Below are positions 14,553 through 24,436 of a DNA stretch of 64,000 nucleotides, in pieces. Every line of letters begins with the position of its first letter. Within the stretch, counting starts at the first letter, position 1. The notes below the pieces were generated by a model, which saw only the letters and a program-made list of their open reading frames with translations, did no database searches and was not told the DNA's origin. The translations under genes and the position numbers were made by a program. The stretch comes from Nitrospira tepida (GTDB taxonomy: Bacteria > Nitrospirota > Nitrospiria > Nitrospirales > Nitrospiraceae): contig NZ_OX365700.1 of assembly GCF_947241125.1 (NCBI RefSeq), positions 3,008,001 through 3,072,000 on the forward strand, in the 5' to 3' direction.

Positions 14553-15773
14553 TCAGCGATTGACCTGTTGCGAGGACGTCGTACTTCGAGACATGCGCCC
14601 CCAATGTCGCCGCCCATAGCCGAGCATGCCCAGCAGTTCAATCGTGAGCCGCCAGGGCAAAAACACAGGGATGAGCAGCAAGCCCCCCAAGGCTTTCGCC
14701 GGCGATTCGGTGGAACAGACCCCCAGCACAAAATACCCTGCCACCGCCGTGAACAAGGCGACAGCCCAAGAAAAGGTAAAGCCCCAGACAGAATCGCCTG
14801 CGTTCACCGCGCTCGTAATCAGACAAAGGATCGACAGCGAAGCCTGGCTCGAATAATTGGGCGCCACCAGCGTCCCGGCCGAATCGAGGAGGGAGAGGGA
14901 CCCGGTCCGAATCCCCTCCCGAATGAGAGCCCAGACCTTCTTTCCCATGATCGCATATCTGCCGCTGGCCCACCGCAACCGCTGCCGCGAGGCCTGTTTC
15001 AGACCCTGCGACTCCTTCGCGTAGGTCTTGGCGAGAGGATTAAAATAGATCGGTTGCCCGCTTAAGAGTAGCGCGACGGAAAATTCCCAATCTTCCCCGA
15101 CCGAGAAGGCCGTCCATCCATATCGTTCCAGTACCGTTGCCCCGATGCACATGCCCGTCCCCGTCAACATGCCCGACAAGCCCAAGACGGTTTTCCCGGT
15201 ATAGTAGCGGCCGTTTCGGAGCGCGCCCGTGACCGCGATGATGCGGGTGAACGGCGTCGCCCAGGGGTTGGAAATGTAATTGTAGCCCTGTTGAACCTGA
15301 TGGCCGGCCTGGAGGCCCCAATGGAAGGCACGCAGGAGTTCTCGATCTGCGACCGTATCGGCATCGACAATGACCACCGCGTCAAACGCCAATTTGGCTT
15401 CACGCGCTTCCTGAATGCCCCAGGCAATCGCCGCCCCCTTTCCCGGCATTCCCTCGAACCGTTCGAAACACTCAGCCCCATGCTGCCGAGCGACGGCGGC
15501 CGTGGCATCCGTACAGCGATCGGCAATCACCACGACCCGATAGGAGTCCGCAGGGTAATCCAGTTGCCTGAAGCTTTGGAACGTGCTCTCGATTCCCAAC
15601 TCCTCATTATGAGCCGGAATCAGCACCAGAAACCGAGCGTGATGTCCATTGGGCGGATGAATGTCCGGACGACGGAACCACAAGGAGATGAGGCCCAGCA
15701 CCCACTGATACAGGACCAGCAAGCTGAGCGGCAAGAGGAGGAGGACGGTAAAAATGCCAATCACGTTATTCAT
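14553..15773 (-). CDS. Processive-type family 2 glycosyltransferase, membrane-bound
   Basis: One N-terminal membrane helix is followed by a GT-A domain with FLVLIPAHNEELGIEST, VIADRCTDAT, VIVDADT (DXD) and the QXXRW-type motif RQRLRWASGRY. C-terminal helices end the protein. This arrangement resembles hyaluronan, chitin or poly-GlcNAc synthases. It could polymerise or extend a glycan at the inner membrane. No partner such as a PilZ domain or a deacetylase is adjacent. Sugar specificity cannot be read from sequence. Confidence 0.83.
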   Translation of the reverse strand: MNNVIGIFTVLLLLPLSLLVLYQWVLGLISLWFRRPDIHPPNGHHARFLVLIPAHNEELGIESTFQSFRQLDYPADSYRVVVIADRCTDATAAVARQHGAECFERFEGMPGKGAAIAWGIQEAREAKLAFDAVVIVDADTVADRELLRAFHWGLQAGHQVQQGYNYISNPWATPFTRIIAVTGALRNGRYYTGKTVLGLSGMLTGTGMCIGATVLERYGWTAFSVGEDWEFSVALLLSGQPIYFNPLAKTYAKESQGLKQASRQRLRWASGRYAIMGKKVWALIREGIRTGSLSLLDSAGTLVAPNYSSQASLSILCLITSAVNAGDSVWGFTFSWAVALFTAVAGYFVLGVCSTESPAKALGGLLLIPVFLPWRLTIELLGMLGYGRRHWGRMSRSTTSSQQVNR

Positions 15774-15928
15774 ACGGTCTCAGGCCATACACATCATGAT
15801 CAGCCACGGATCGATCGGCAGGGCACGGACCTTCACGCTCTGGCTGAGGAACTGGCTTGCGGACCGGCAAGCAGCATGATCATAAAGGGAGCAGGAGTCA
15901 CCTCTCTCACCCCAAACGGCGTTTCCGC

Positions 15929-17065
15929 TTATCCAGCCGGGGTCCTCCTCACCAGCTCGCGATAGAGGGCCGCCACCTTCTCGCCCATGGATTCAGCCGA
16001 AAAGTCTTCTTGGACTCTGAGCAGCCCGGCTCGGCCGCAGCGCTCGGCGAGGCGTTCGTCATCAAGAAACCTCCGGCAGGCCTCGGCCAATGCCGTGGGA
16101 TCGGCCGTCGGGATCAGCAACCCCTGGATGGAGTCTGTGATCACTTCCGGGATCCCTCCGACCCTGCTCGCCACGACGGGTCTCGCCAAGGTCAGGGCCT
16201 CGAGGAGCACCATCGGAATCCCTTCGTGCAGCGATGGTAGCACGAACAGATCCATCGCGCCTATTAAATCGTAGGTGTCATCACGATGGCCAAGGAAAGT
16301 CACGTAATCGGCGACACCGAGTTGTCTCGCCTGGTCTTGGAGATGATCGAGCAGGGGACCGTCGCCCACGATCACAAAACGCAGGTCGCGCCTGTCCCGC
16401 AAGAGCCGTTGGGCTGCCTCAAGGAAGTGCTCATGACCCTTCACTGCCGTCAGCCGGCCTACCGTTCCGATGAGACGGTGGGCAGGATCGATCCCCAACA
16501 GTTGCCGCGTCTCTTGGGGCATCCTAATTCTCTGAATCCGACCGATTTGTACGCCATTGTGAATCTGCACGACCTTTTCTGGACCATATCGCCGACTCAG
16601 TACCTGTTCGATCTGCGAAGACACGGCAATCAATCGACCTACCTTCAGCCTGATCGCCAGACTGTCGCACAGTTCATACAGCCCCATGCGGAACGATTGG
16701 ACTCCCCGAAACGGCTCCGTCAAGCCGTGCACCGTCCTGACGACATGCCGAATTCCGCAGCGGGCCGCGGCGATTGTCCCCAGAATCGTATCCTTGTATT
16801 TATGGGTATGGAGCAGATCGAACTTGCCGGCTCGACAGTAGGCGGTCAATTCTCTCAACAGCCTCCCCGGATGCCACTTCGTCTCGGGGAATACCGTTAC
16901 CGATACTCCAAGAGCCCGTAGCTCCGAGGCCAGCCGCCCTTCATTGAGCAGGACGATGGAGCATTCGAGATCGGGCCTCTTGACGAGTGCATCGACCAGG
17001 GCTAACAACTGAACTTCGGCCCCAGCCCAGAGATCGCCCATGGTGACATGGCAGACTTTGATCAT
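15929..17065 (-). CDS. Family 4 glycosyltransferase
   Basis: The GT-B protein of 378 residues has an N-terminal glycine-rich loop (GDLWAGAEVQLLALVDAL) and the C-terminal nucleotide-sugar site IGTVGRLTAVKGHE. The EX7E motif lies in HEGIPMVLLEAL, followed by RPVVASRVGGIPEVI. It would add one sugar to a lipid-linked intermediate. It is the first gene of this minus-strand group and diverges from the methyltransferase at 17235. Confidence 0.88.
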   Translation of the reverse strand: MIKVCHVTMGDLWAGAEVQLLALVDALVKRPDLECSIVLLNEGRLASELRALGVSVTVFPETKWHPGRLLRELTAYCRAGKFDLLHTHKYKDTILGTIAAARCGIRHVVRTVHGLTEPFRGVQSFRMGLYELCDSLAIRLKVGRLIAVSSQIEQVLSRRYGPEKVVQIHNGVQIGRIQRIRMPQETRQLLGIDPAHRLIGTVGRLTAVKGHEHFLEAAQRLLRDRRDLRFVIVGDGPLLDHLQDQARQLGVADYVTFLGHRDDTYDLIGAMDLFVLPSLHEGIPMVLLEALTLARPVVASRVGGIPEVITDSIQGLLIPTADPTALAEACRRFLDDERLAERCGRAGLLRVQEDFSAESMGEKVAALYRELVRRTPAG

Positions 17066-17126
17066 CTCACTGAGCTACAGGAGAACTCGATAGTCGATTG
17101 ACCGCTCGCCGTATCCCGTCGAATGA

Positions 17127-17156
17127 TAGACAGAATTCCCTCCGCTACCCTATAAT
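17127..17156 (+). promoter_or_regulatory. Candidate sigma-70-like promoter
   Basis: TAGACA (17127-17132) and a perfect TATAAT (17151-17156) are separated by 18 bases, 78 bases upstream of the methyltransferase ATG. The site lies in the short divergent gap at the only plus-strand gene start here, which supports it. Not tested. Confidence 0.55.
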
Positions 17157-17234
17157 TTGACCGGGCCAAAGATCCCGGTCCACCCGCTGTGAACCAAACA
17201 CACCTTTCACTTCAACCTCGGCGAGGACAGACGC

Positions 17235-17978
17235 ATGATCACCCAAGACCGATGGCGGGTTGCGCAGGAGTACGAACGGTCGTTTTGGCAGAACCAAGCT
17301 CGCCAAATAGCTGCAGGCGCGGTCGGCCAGATGAGCTGGTACTCATGGAAGGCCAAGCTCATGGAGGAGCATCTCTCGGAATTCCTTCGTCCGCAGATGA
17401 AGGACTCGGCTGTGGTGCTCGAAGTGGGCAGCGGCCCGGTCGGCATCGCGAGCTTTCTCCCCTGGGGCACACGTTACGCCGTCGATCCCTTGGAGGATTT
17501 TTATCGCTCCGAACAGGCGCTCTGCCAGCTTCGCGATAAGACCGTCACCTATTCCGCGGGGAGCGGGGAGCGGCTCCAGTTTGAATCGAACACCTTCTCG
17601 CTCGTCGTACTCGACAACGTCCTGGACCATGTGCATCAAGCCTCGGAGGTCTTGCACGAGATCGGACGAGTGATGAAACCTGATGGGCTGCTGTACTTTG
17701 CCGTGAACATCCATACGACCTGGGGCGCATTCCTCCATCGAATCCTGTCACGCCTCAAGATCGATCGGGGCCATCCCTATACCTTCACGGCCGCTTCGAT
17801 CCGTGCCTTTCTGACGGCCCATGGCTTTGCCGTGCAGAAAGAATTCATCAACGATTATCGGAAGGCGAAAGAGCAGGATCTCAAGTCGGCAGCCTTGAAG
17901 GACAAGCTGAAAGCCTACGCGGGCCTTTCAGAATTCATCTACTACGCCGTGTGTGCCCGGCGTGAAGCCCAACGATAG
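17235..17978 (+). CDS. Class I SAM-dependent methyltransferase
   Basis: The fold motifs are VVLEVGSGPVGIASFL, YAVDPLEDFY (acidic residue binding the ribose) and FSLVVLDNVLDHVHQ, followed by GLLYFAVNIHTTWG. Length is 247 residues. An N-terminal segment rich in Trp and Gln precedes the fold. It probably methylates a sugar or lipid carrier intermediate. It is on the plus strand, against the direction of most neighbours, with its own candidate promoter and a GAGGA ribosome site. An SGNH hydrolase gene follows after 84 bases. Confidence 0.82.
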   Translation: MITQDRWRVAQEYERSFWQNQARQIAAGAVGQMSWYSWKAKLMEEHLSEFLRPQMKDSAVVLEVGSGPVGIASFLPWGTRYAVDPLEDFYRSEQALCQLRDKTVTYSAGSGERLQFESNTFSLVVLDNVLDHVHQASEVLHEIGRVMKPDGLLYFAVNIHTTWGAFLHRILSRLKIDRGHPYTFTAASIRAFLTAHGFAVQKEFINDYRKAKEQDLKSAALKDKLKAYAGLSEFIYYAVCARREAQR

Positions 17979-18062
17979 CATAATCCATTTAGAACATTTT
18001 GAATTTCCAAATTAGCAAACAACAATACTCAACGAGTAAAGTTCCTTCTTAAAGCAGGTGAG

Positions 18063-19211
18063 ATGAAAGCTCTGTCTGCTCAAAAGCAAATTCTGTTCGC
18101 CCTTATATTGATTTTAGCTGGTTTGGTGTTCCTAGAAGCCTCTATAAGAGTTGGAGCATTCTTTCTCTACAATAGAAGCCCCTATTTCCTGTTTTATGGA
18201 TTTCGGTCGGTCATGGCCGACGATGATCCAGAAGGACACTCCGCTGCCTATGATGGATATTTCAAGTTTCCTCCCAATAGAACGCTGAAGCAGTATGGCA
18301 TGTTTCAAAAACCGACACCGATTCGAATCAATTCGCTTGGTTTTCGCGGCGAAGATTTCTCTCCCCAAAAGGATCCGAACTCATTTCGTATCATCTGTCT
18401 GGGAGGATCGTCAACGTTCGGGTTCTTTGACCGTGACGAATTTACCTATCCTTCTATCCTGCAAAGATTACTAAATGAGCGCCTCCATGAAAGCCCAATC
18501 CGAGTCGAGGTCATCAACGCTGGCATTCCCCACTTCACATCAGATAACCTTGTCTCCATTCTTAGGAATGAACTATGGCAATACAGCCCTGATCTTATTA
18601 CTGTCTACTCAGCGTATAACGATGCGGTTCGCATCATAGATATGACGGTGACACAACGCACTCTTCGGTGGCTGCACGAGCATTTGGCTATTTATGTAGC
18701 GCTGAAACGATTAAGCAGTATGCTTGGCGGCCCCGAGCTTCACTCAAAGTATGCCAAATACGCTAATCTCTCGAATGAAGACTACATTAAGACTCAGGTT
18801 GCTCTCCACAGAGAGAGGTTTGATAAGAACTTACGAGACATCGTCGCCCTTGCCCGGGATAAAGGAATCCACGTGCTGTTTATTAAACAGCCCATCAGAA
18901 TGCCAGAGATACGTGGTAACTCGCCTGAAATGAAATGGACCTACGAAGGGGACTTGAACTTCGCTAGACAAAAATTAGAGCATGGTGAGTTTTTGTCGAG
19001 CGAGGAGGTGACGCTTATAATTCATTCGGAACTCCTACAGACGTTGGATGGGATCGCCAAACAACTCTCTATTCCGGTGGTGGACAACATACGCATCATT
19101 AACCAACATCCCGAATATTTTGCCAGTTACGTCCATCTGACCGAGGAAGGAAACCAAGCATTGGCAACTGCCTTAGCTGAGACGATAATGTCTAATTATC
19201 TCACCAAGTAG
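18063..19211 (+). CDS. Membrane-anchored SGNH/GDSL hydrolase-family protein
   Basis: An N-terminal membrane helix (ILFALILILAGLVFLEASIR) anchors an SGNH domain. Block I is GGSSTFG with the nucleophile serine near residue 114; GIPHFTSDN, SAYNDA and a C-terminal SYVHLTEEGNQ (His) complete the pattern. Such proteins in glycan loci act as O-acyltransferases or esterases on exported polymer. The DNA is clearly more AT-rich than its surroundings: the 60 bases from 18061 contain only 23 G or C. That suggests recent transfer. It starts after AGGTGAG. Confidence 0.8.
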   Translation: MKALSAQKQILFALILILAGLVFLEASIRVGAFFLYNRSPYFLFYGFRSVMADDDPEGHSAAYDGYFKFPPNRTLKQYGMFQKPTPIRINSLGFRGEDFSPQKDPNSFRIICLGGSSTFGFFDRDEFTYPSILQRLLNERLHESPIRVEVINAGIPHFTSDNLVSILRNELWQYSPDLITVYSAYNDAVRIIDMTVTQRTLRWLHEHLAIYVALKRLSSMLGGPELHSKYAKYANLSNEDYIKTQVALHRERFDKNLRDIVALARDKGIHVLFIKQPIRMPEIRGNSPEMKWTYEGDLNFARQKLEHGEFLSSEEVTLIIHSELLQTLDGIAKQLSIPVVDNIRIINQHPEYFASYVHLTEEGNQALATALAETIMSNYLTK

Positions 19212-19230
19212 ACCCACTAGACGTCCGAAC

Positions 19231-20276
19231 TCAGTGCTGTTTGTAATAACCCCGATCATACACCCAACTTACGTAAGACTCGGCTGCTTGCCGATGTCCC
19301 AGTCCATTTGGATGTACATTGTCTTCAGCGGTGACTTGCAATTTGCGATAGGACAGAGATGCGAAGGTCTCGACTAGGTCGAAGACCTTGAATCCACGTG
19401 TTTCTGCCTCGCGCTTGACTCGTTCATGAATAGGAGCAAAGGCATAGGGTTTGTAGTCGACCAGCAGCGGCCAGATGATCAGATGGACATCGAATGAGTG
19501 CTTCGCACGGAGGTCTTTCAGCCTATCGAATCCTTCGGTCATCCTCTGATAACAATAGTCTTGGCTCCATAGATGTCGGTAGTAGTTGCTCTCTCCCTTC
19601 CCCGTGGCCATGCCGACCAGGTGCTCGATTCTGCTCTTCACAAAGTACACGAACGCCGACGACTTGAGCCACCGCTTGATTCTGGGATCGATACCGATGT
19701 CTCCCAAGAGGCCGATCTTTGCATCCTTGTCCTCCATGAACTGCTTGGCCGCATGGAACTCGGAAAAAAATCGCAATCATTGAGCACGAAATTCACAATC
19801 ACGAGGTCCGGATCATAGCCAAGCCCTTCGACCTCCAGAACATGGACTTCCTGCGGCGTATTCAGCCCGCTCATGCCGAGGTTGATGACCTCGTACTGGG
19901 AGCCAAGCAGGTCTTGCAAGCGGCTCGAAAACATCGCCTCCGATTCGACCCCGGCGCCTTCGGTCACCGAATCCCCTAATACAATCACCCTCCTCACTCC
20001 GGGCTGTTTTTGCCTAGCATGTTCTCGATCCCTGAAGCCTGCGCTGTTATAAGCAAGGACGATCTTCCCATCCTGGACTCTTGAGTTTGGAATAAACCGC
20101 CAATTGAGTATCGGGTCGTTAACCTGACGAATGTTTCCAATTTGCGATTCTGGTGCCCCCGCATAGCCCAACGACCGCAACAGCACTTCGCCCACGATAG
20201 CCGACATCACGAGCGAAGCGAACAGCAGCGTAGTAGTTAAGAATATATTTGCTCTGCGCGTGTTTCTATTTTCCAC
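19231..20276 (-). pseudogene. SGNH hydrolase gene interrupted by a frameshift at a 7-A run
   Basis: Two overlapping frames together make one SGNH protein. Frame one (from 20276) carries an N-terminal membrane helix, NWRFIPNS, GFRDRE, the block I motif VLGDSVTEGAG and NLGMSG. After VNFVLNDCDFF it loses homology. The rest, EFHAAKQFMEDKDAK to the catalytic DNVHPNGLGH, continues in another frame that ends at 19231. The break falls in seven A residues (19764-19770; T on the coding strand). Eight would restore a protein of about 348 residues. A sequencing error, a true mutation, slipped-strand phase variation or transcriptional slippage could each explain it. Confidence 0.8.
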
Positions 20277-20339
20277 AGTCGTTGGCTAATGCTCCCCCCA
20301 ACCAAGACCGCACTCAAGGAATTGAGCCAGACCAGAAGT

Positions 20340-21767
20340 TTAGCTCGGACGAAATTCTTCTTTTGCGCCGGAGGAGAATGTTGATCTCCGCACTTTCCCA
20401 AGAGATCTCGCTCCAAGCGCGTGTTCCCTTTGCTCACCTTCCGATTCTACTTCATTTGCCACACAATTCCGTAGGGCAACTGAAAACGCTACGAGCACCC
20501 AAAATGTGGGATAGTAGAGTGTCGCCACAAAGATACTGGCGACAAGATAGGCGATGAATCCTGCTTCAATAGCTCGCGCGAGGAAGAGAGCACTCCGTAT
20601 TCCATTCCGCCTGCGGATCTCATCAGTTGTCTCGATCACCCTTATTTTGTGTCTGGTTGGCACTTCACATTCCACGGCCGCATGACTCACCCACTTCAAA
20701 TCCTTGAAGCTGTTCACCAGCATGCCTAGAAAAATGGCAAGCCCAACCAAACCCAGTTCTGGAAGGAGCGTAAAGTACATCGAGTGCGCTGCACGACCGG
20801 CCAATGATTTGCCTTCCCAGGTCCTATCACCCTGATACTCCTCAAACGTCCAGGGAAAATTACCCTGTCCGACTCCAATAATGGGATTATGGAAAAACAT
20901 TTCCAATCCGATGCCCCAGGTATAAAGCCGTGCCGCGCCTGTTCCTCCTCCCTCACTACTCAGATTCTCTTCGTCGGTAGTGGATTTAATCCGTTCCCAA
21001 TAGGCATCCGGGGCTGCCAAGGCCATGAACATGACCACTATTATTCCCAGAAAAATCGGCATGATTTTGTTGGGCGATCTGATCCACCAATAGATCCCCA
21101 CTGCAGCCAGGCCGATGAAGCCGCCTCGAGACATTGTTGCCATTGCCGCCAGGACAAAGAGACACAAGAGACCAATATACATAGGCCGCGACACCCCCAC
21201 CCCCTTTGAAGACATCATGAACAAGGCGAATGCGGCCGCTACGTCCATCTCCATGCAGAAGTCGTTCTCATCGCCGAGCCATCCGCCCACCCCTTGGCCA
21301 TGGTTCAACACCCCGAGGACTGCCAGGATCGCATGGACCCCGAGCCAGACCTTCATGACCCGGTTGAACCTGTCCAAGCTATCGACGAAGGTGATGATGC
21401 CCAAATACAGCCCGAACGTCAGGAACATGTCCTTTACCAACATCGCGGCCCAAAAATTATTGACGGCTATTGGGACATGGACCACCATGAGGGCAAAGAG
21501 GGCCACCCAGAACTTGGTTTGCTTTTTGGCCAGGTTGAATTTCCCGGCATTGAGGACGGAGAGGATCAGCAGGCCATCCAGCAACGACGCGAAGGGGATC
21601 ACCTTAATCCCCGGGATGATCTCCTGAGGACGGCCGAACTCGAACAGGAGCGCCAGGAGGATTATGGTGAAGGGTCCCTTTCCCTTGCTCACTTGTGCAC
21701 TACGAGCCTGAAGCCCTGTTCTGTTTTGAGCCGCATCAACCGCGACCGTTCGCACTCCAGCCCTCAC
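20340..21767 (-). CDS. O-antigen ligase/polymerase family membrane protein (Wzy/WaaL type)
   Basis: The protein has about ten hydrophobic helices. A large periplasmic loop contains GTGAARLYTWGIGLEMFFHNPIIGVGQGNF and ends in AHSMYFTLLPELGLVG, the signature of the Wzy_C ligase/polymerase fold. It would polymerise repeat units or ligate the glycan on the periplasmic side. The N-terminal start is uncertain between GTG codons at 21767 and 21755. It is the only polymerase-like gene in the window. Confidence 0.85.
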   Translation of the reverse strand: MRAGVRTVAVDAAQNRTGLQARSAQVSKGKGPFTIILLALLFEFGRPQEIIPGIKVIPFASLLDGLLILSVLNAGKFNLAKKQTKFWVALFALMVVHVPIAVNNFWAAMLVKDMFLTFGLYLGIITFVDSLDRFNRVMKVWLGVHAILAVLGVLNHGQGVGGWLGDENDFCMEMDVAAAFALFMMSSKGVGVSRPMYIGLLCLFVLAAMATMSRGGFIGLAAVGIYWWIRSPNKIMPIFLGIIVVMFMALAAPDAYWERIKSTTDEENLSSEGGGTGAARLYTWGIGLEMFFHNPIIGVGQGNFPWTFEEYQGDRTWEGKSLAGRAAHSMYFTLLPELGLVGLAIFLGMLVNSFKDLKWVSHAAVECEVPTRHKIRVIETTDEIRRRNGIRSALFLARAIEAGFIAYLVASIFVATLYYPTFWVLVAFSVALRNCVANEVESEGEQREHALGARSLGKVRRSTFSSGAKEEFRPS

Positions 21768-21852
21768 GATGGGGAATGATCCCCGGCATCTGGTTGTGTC
21801 ACAGGAAGGTCCTGCTTTGGGACTCGCTGATCTTGCGGAAACTCTGCGCTGC

Positions 21853-22599
21853 TCATCCGATCTTTTGAAGGACGGCGATGATGTTGGTTCGTAACGATCT
21901 CAACGACCGCGTCATCAGCAGCTTAATCCAGACCAACTCGGGAACAAACAGCGGCGGCAGGGTCTTGAAAATGGCGTCGGTGACCGAGAGCTTGAACTCC
22001 GCCACGGTGAACCCCTGCTGCCCGGCCAACGCTCGAATTGTTTTCTCGCGATTCGCGCGATAATGCGTCGGGAAAATGTCGTGCTCTTCCCGGTCTTCGA
22101 CCAGGGCCACCAGCGGCGCCTTGATGAACTCCGGCACCAGCATGGACAGCAGCGCGCCATAGCCGAACAGGTTCGGCGTATGAAAGATAAAGAGGCCCTT
22201 GGGGGCCAGCACGCGCCGAACCTCTCCGAACTGCCGGCCGGGATCGTCCAGATGTTCCACCACCATGTTCATCGTCACCAGATCGAAGGCTCCGTCGGGA
22301 AACGGCAGTTTGCCGATGTCCCCCCGGACTTTGCGCCTGAGCCGTTGATGGGCTTTCAACGACGGGAGATCAAAATCCAGTCCCGTGAGGGACCGGCAGC
22401 GCGTCGTCAATTCCTCCTCGCCCCGGCTTCTCCAGAACGGCAGGAGCGTATGCCCGCAGCCCAGGTCCAGCCAGCGCGTGTCTTCCTGGACGTGCTGTTT
22501 CAAGACCGCCTCATAGACATGTTGCGAATACTCGAACTCCGGGACGATCATATCCCGGGCTTTCCAATACACGTTGTACAGGCGATCACGCAGGCTCAT
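21853..22599 (-). CDS. Class I SAM-dependent methyltransferase
   Basis: Motifs are WLDLGCGHTLLPFW, LTGLDFDLPSL, FPDGAFDLVTMNMVVEHLDDP and a post-motif VLAPKGLFIFHTPN. Together with HDIFPTHYRANREKTI this resembles methyltransferases of lipid-linked sugars in polysaccharide loci. The ATG at 22599 is chosen over the longer frame because AGGAG lies upstream and the longer version would overlap the neighbouring glycosyltransferase gene. Predicted length is 248 residues. Confidence 0.82.
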   Translation of the reverse strand: MSLRDRLYNVYWKARDMIVPEFEYSQHVYEAVLKQHVQEDTRWLDLGCGHTLLPFWRSRGEEELTTRCRSLTGLDFDLPSLKAHQRLRRKVRGDIGKLPFPDGAFDLVTMNMVVEHLDDPGRQFGEVRRVLAPKGLFIFHTPNLFGYGALLSMLVPEFIKAPLVALVEDREEHDIFPTHYRANREKTIRALAGQQGFTVAEFKLSVTDAIFKTLPPLFVPELVWIKLLMTRSLRSLRTNIIAVLQKIG

Positions 22600-22630
22600 C
22601 CTTTGTTGCTCCTTTAGTCCATGGCCGTCG

Positions 22631-23758
22631 TCACGCGGCCACCACAGCTCGCGCCGGTTTCCGACTGATCGCCTGTTGGTACAGCGCGCCATACCGGTCG
22701 GCCATGAGCCGCAGCGTAAACCGTTCCTCCACAAGCTGCTTGGCTCGCGACCCAAACAGGGCCGCCCGGCTCGGATCGCCCAACAGCGCAAGAATCGCCT
22801 TCGCCAACGGGGGGGCCTCTCCGGCCGGAACGAGGTACCCGGTTTCCCCCTCCACCACCAACTCCGGATTTCCCCCGACGCGGGTCACCACCACCGGCTT
22901 GGCAGCCGCCATCGCCTCCAGCAGCGCAATCGACAATCCTTCGGACAGCGACGGCATGGCGAACACGTCCATGACCGCCAGCAACTTCGGGACATCGTGC
23001 CGCAGGCCGAGGAACCGGACCCTTTCCTCGATCCCAAGCGTTTTGGCCTTCGTTTTCAGCGGCACTTCGAGCTCACCGCGGCCGATCAGCAGAAAGGTCG
23101 TCCTGGGGCAGTCCTTCAGCACGAGCGGGATTGCATCGAGCAAGTGGGTATGGCCCTTGACCGGGTACAGGTTCCCCACGACCCCTACGACCAGCTCATC
23201 ATCGGGGAGTCCGAGGTCCCTTTTGTACTGTGATGCCTGGTCCTGGTCGGCTGCCGGCGCCTCGTCGACTCCATTATAGATCACTTGTATCCGATCCTCC
23301 GCGATGCCGGTCCGGGCCACCACAAACCGCTTGAGATCCTCCGACACGGCCACCATCTGCGCGGAGCGACTCACCCACCGATAGGCCCATCGGCGGCGGC
23401 GCTTTTCCCAGAAATAGTGTTTCCCGTGGATGGTGGCGACCAAGGGCACCCTTGCGATTTTCGCCACCAGCGCCCCATGCACGATGGCGTCGAACTCATG
23501 CGCCTGGATCACATCCACCCGTTCCCGCTTGATCAAGCGATAACAGTCCCGCATCCATTTCCACTGCATGAACCCGTCATGCGGGAGCACATAGGTGGTC
23601 AGTCCCCGGCTCTCGCATTGGTCTTTCAGCCATCCGGGCCGGAACAGCCCGACGATCGATCGATACCGGCTCCTGTCCAGCGAGGCGGCCAGTGCGCAGA
23701 CGATCCGCTCCGCCCCACCGGGTCCGCTGCTGCTCGACAGGTGCAACACCGTGTTCAT
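22631..23758 (-). CDS. Family 4 glycosyltransferase
   Basis: GT-B fold with HLSSSSGPGGAERIVCALAAS at the N-terminus, VVGVVGNLYPVKGH in the donor site and EX7E in SEGLSIALLEAM, followed by KPVVVTRVGGNPELV. Length is 375 residues. It lies between the methyltransferase and the phosphatase in the minus-strand run. Sugar donor unknown. Confidence 0.88.
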   Translation of the reverse strand: MNTVLHLSSSSGPGGAERIVCALAASLDRSRYRSIVGLFRPGWLKDQCESRGLTTYVLPHDGFMQWKWMRDCYRLIKRERVDVIQAHEFDAIVHGALVAKIARVPLVATIHGKHYFWEKRRRRWAYRWVSRSAQMVAVSEDLKRFVVARTGIAEDRIQVIYNGVDEAPAADQDQASQYKRDLGLPDDELVVGVVGNLYPVKGHTHLLDAIPLVLKDCPRTTFLLIGRGELEVPLKTKAKTLGIEERVRFLGLRHDVPKLLAVMDVFAMPSLSEGLSIALLEAMAAAKPVVVTRVGGNPELVVEGETGYLVPAGEAPPLAKAILALLGDPSRAALFGSRAKQLVEERFTLRLMADRYGALYQQAISRKPARAVVAA

Positions 23759-23776
23759 AAGGGCTGAGCGGCCGGA

Positions 23777-24436
23777 TTAGTTGGCCGGCCTGGCTGATGG
23801 CTGCGCCGCATCCGCATTCGCCGCCTGGGCCTTGCTCCGCTCCACGATCTGCCGGAGCACCTGATCGCAGGACTCGCGGATTCGCTCGAAGCACAGCCTG
23901 AAGTCTTCCGGCGTGCCGCTGTAGGGATCGTCGATGTCGAGCGGTCCTTTCTTGCAGAACCGACCCAGGACGAAGATCTTGTGCCTCTCCCGCGGGTACA
24001 GTTTGGCCACCCGATCCTTCTGCGCCACCTCCATGACCAGCACCAGATCCGATCGCTGCATGAGGTCCTGAAAGAGCGGCGTCGTAGCGTGCCGCGCCAG
24101 CAGGATCCCCCCTTGCCGGGCAACCTCTTGCGCCAAAGGATGCGCGGGCTTTCCCGCGGTTGTCTCAATTCCCGCGGAAGAGACCGAGATGGCCAATCCT
24201 TGCTTGCGCACCTGGGCGGCAAAGTAGGCTTCAGCCAGCGGACTGCGGCACACATTTCCCTTGCAGACGAAGAGCACGCTTCTCACCGGATGCGGCAAGA
24301 CTTTGGATGCCGTGACCTGCTCATAGGCCAGGCGCAGGAATTTGAGACGCCGGTAGACATGGCCCGCCGCCGCGCGCAAGGCGTGGAAGTAGAGGCCGAC
24401 CGTGCTTCTTACGCCCGCGGACCCGGCATCGCTCAT
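23777..24436 (-). CDS. Low-molecular-weight protein tyrosine phosphatase
   Basis: The C(X)5R loop reads VCKGNVCRSPLAEAYF near residue 55-70, and the general acid lies in DIDDPYSG. These are the LMW-PTP catalytic elements. In capsule loci this family dephosphorylates the tyrosine kinase/chain-length regulator (Wzc type), but no such kinase is in the window. The N-terminal 50 residues and the Ala-rich tail extend the usual 150-residue domain to 219. The start overlaps the ATP-grasp stop as ATGA, indicating translational coupling. Confidence 0.87.
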   Translation of the reverse strand: MSDAGSAGVRSTVGLYFHALRAAAGHVYRRLKFLRLAYEQVTASKVLPHPVRSVLFVCKGNVCRSPLAEAYFAAQVRKQGLAISVSSAGIETTAGKPAHPLAQEVARQGGILLARHATTPLFQDLMQRSDLVLVMEVAQKDRVAKLYPRERHKIFVLGRFCKKGPLDIDDPYSGTPEDFRLCFERIRESCDQVLRQIVERSKAQAANADAAQPSARPAN

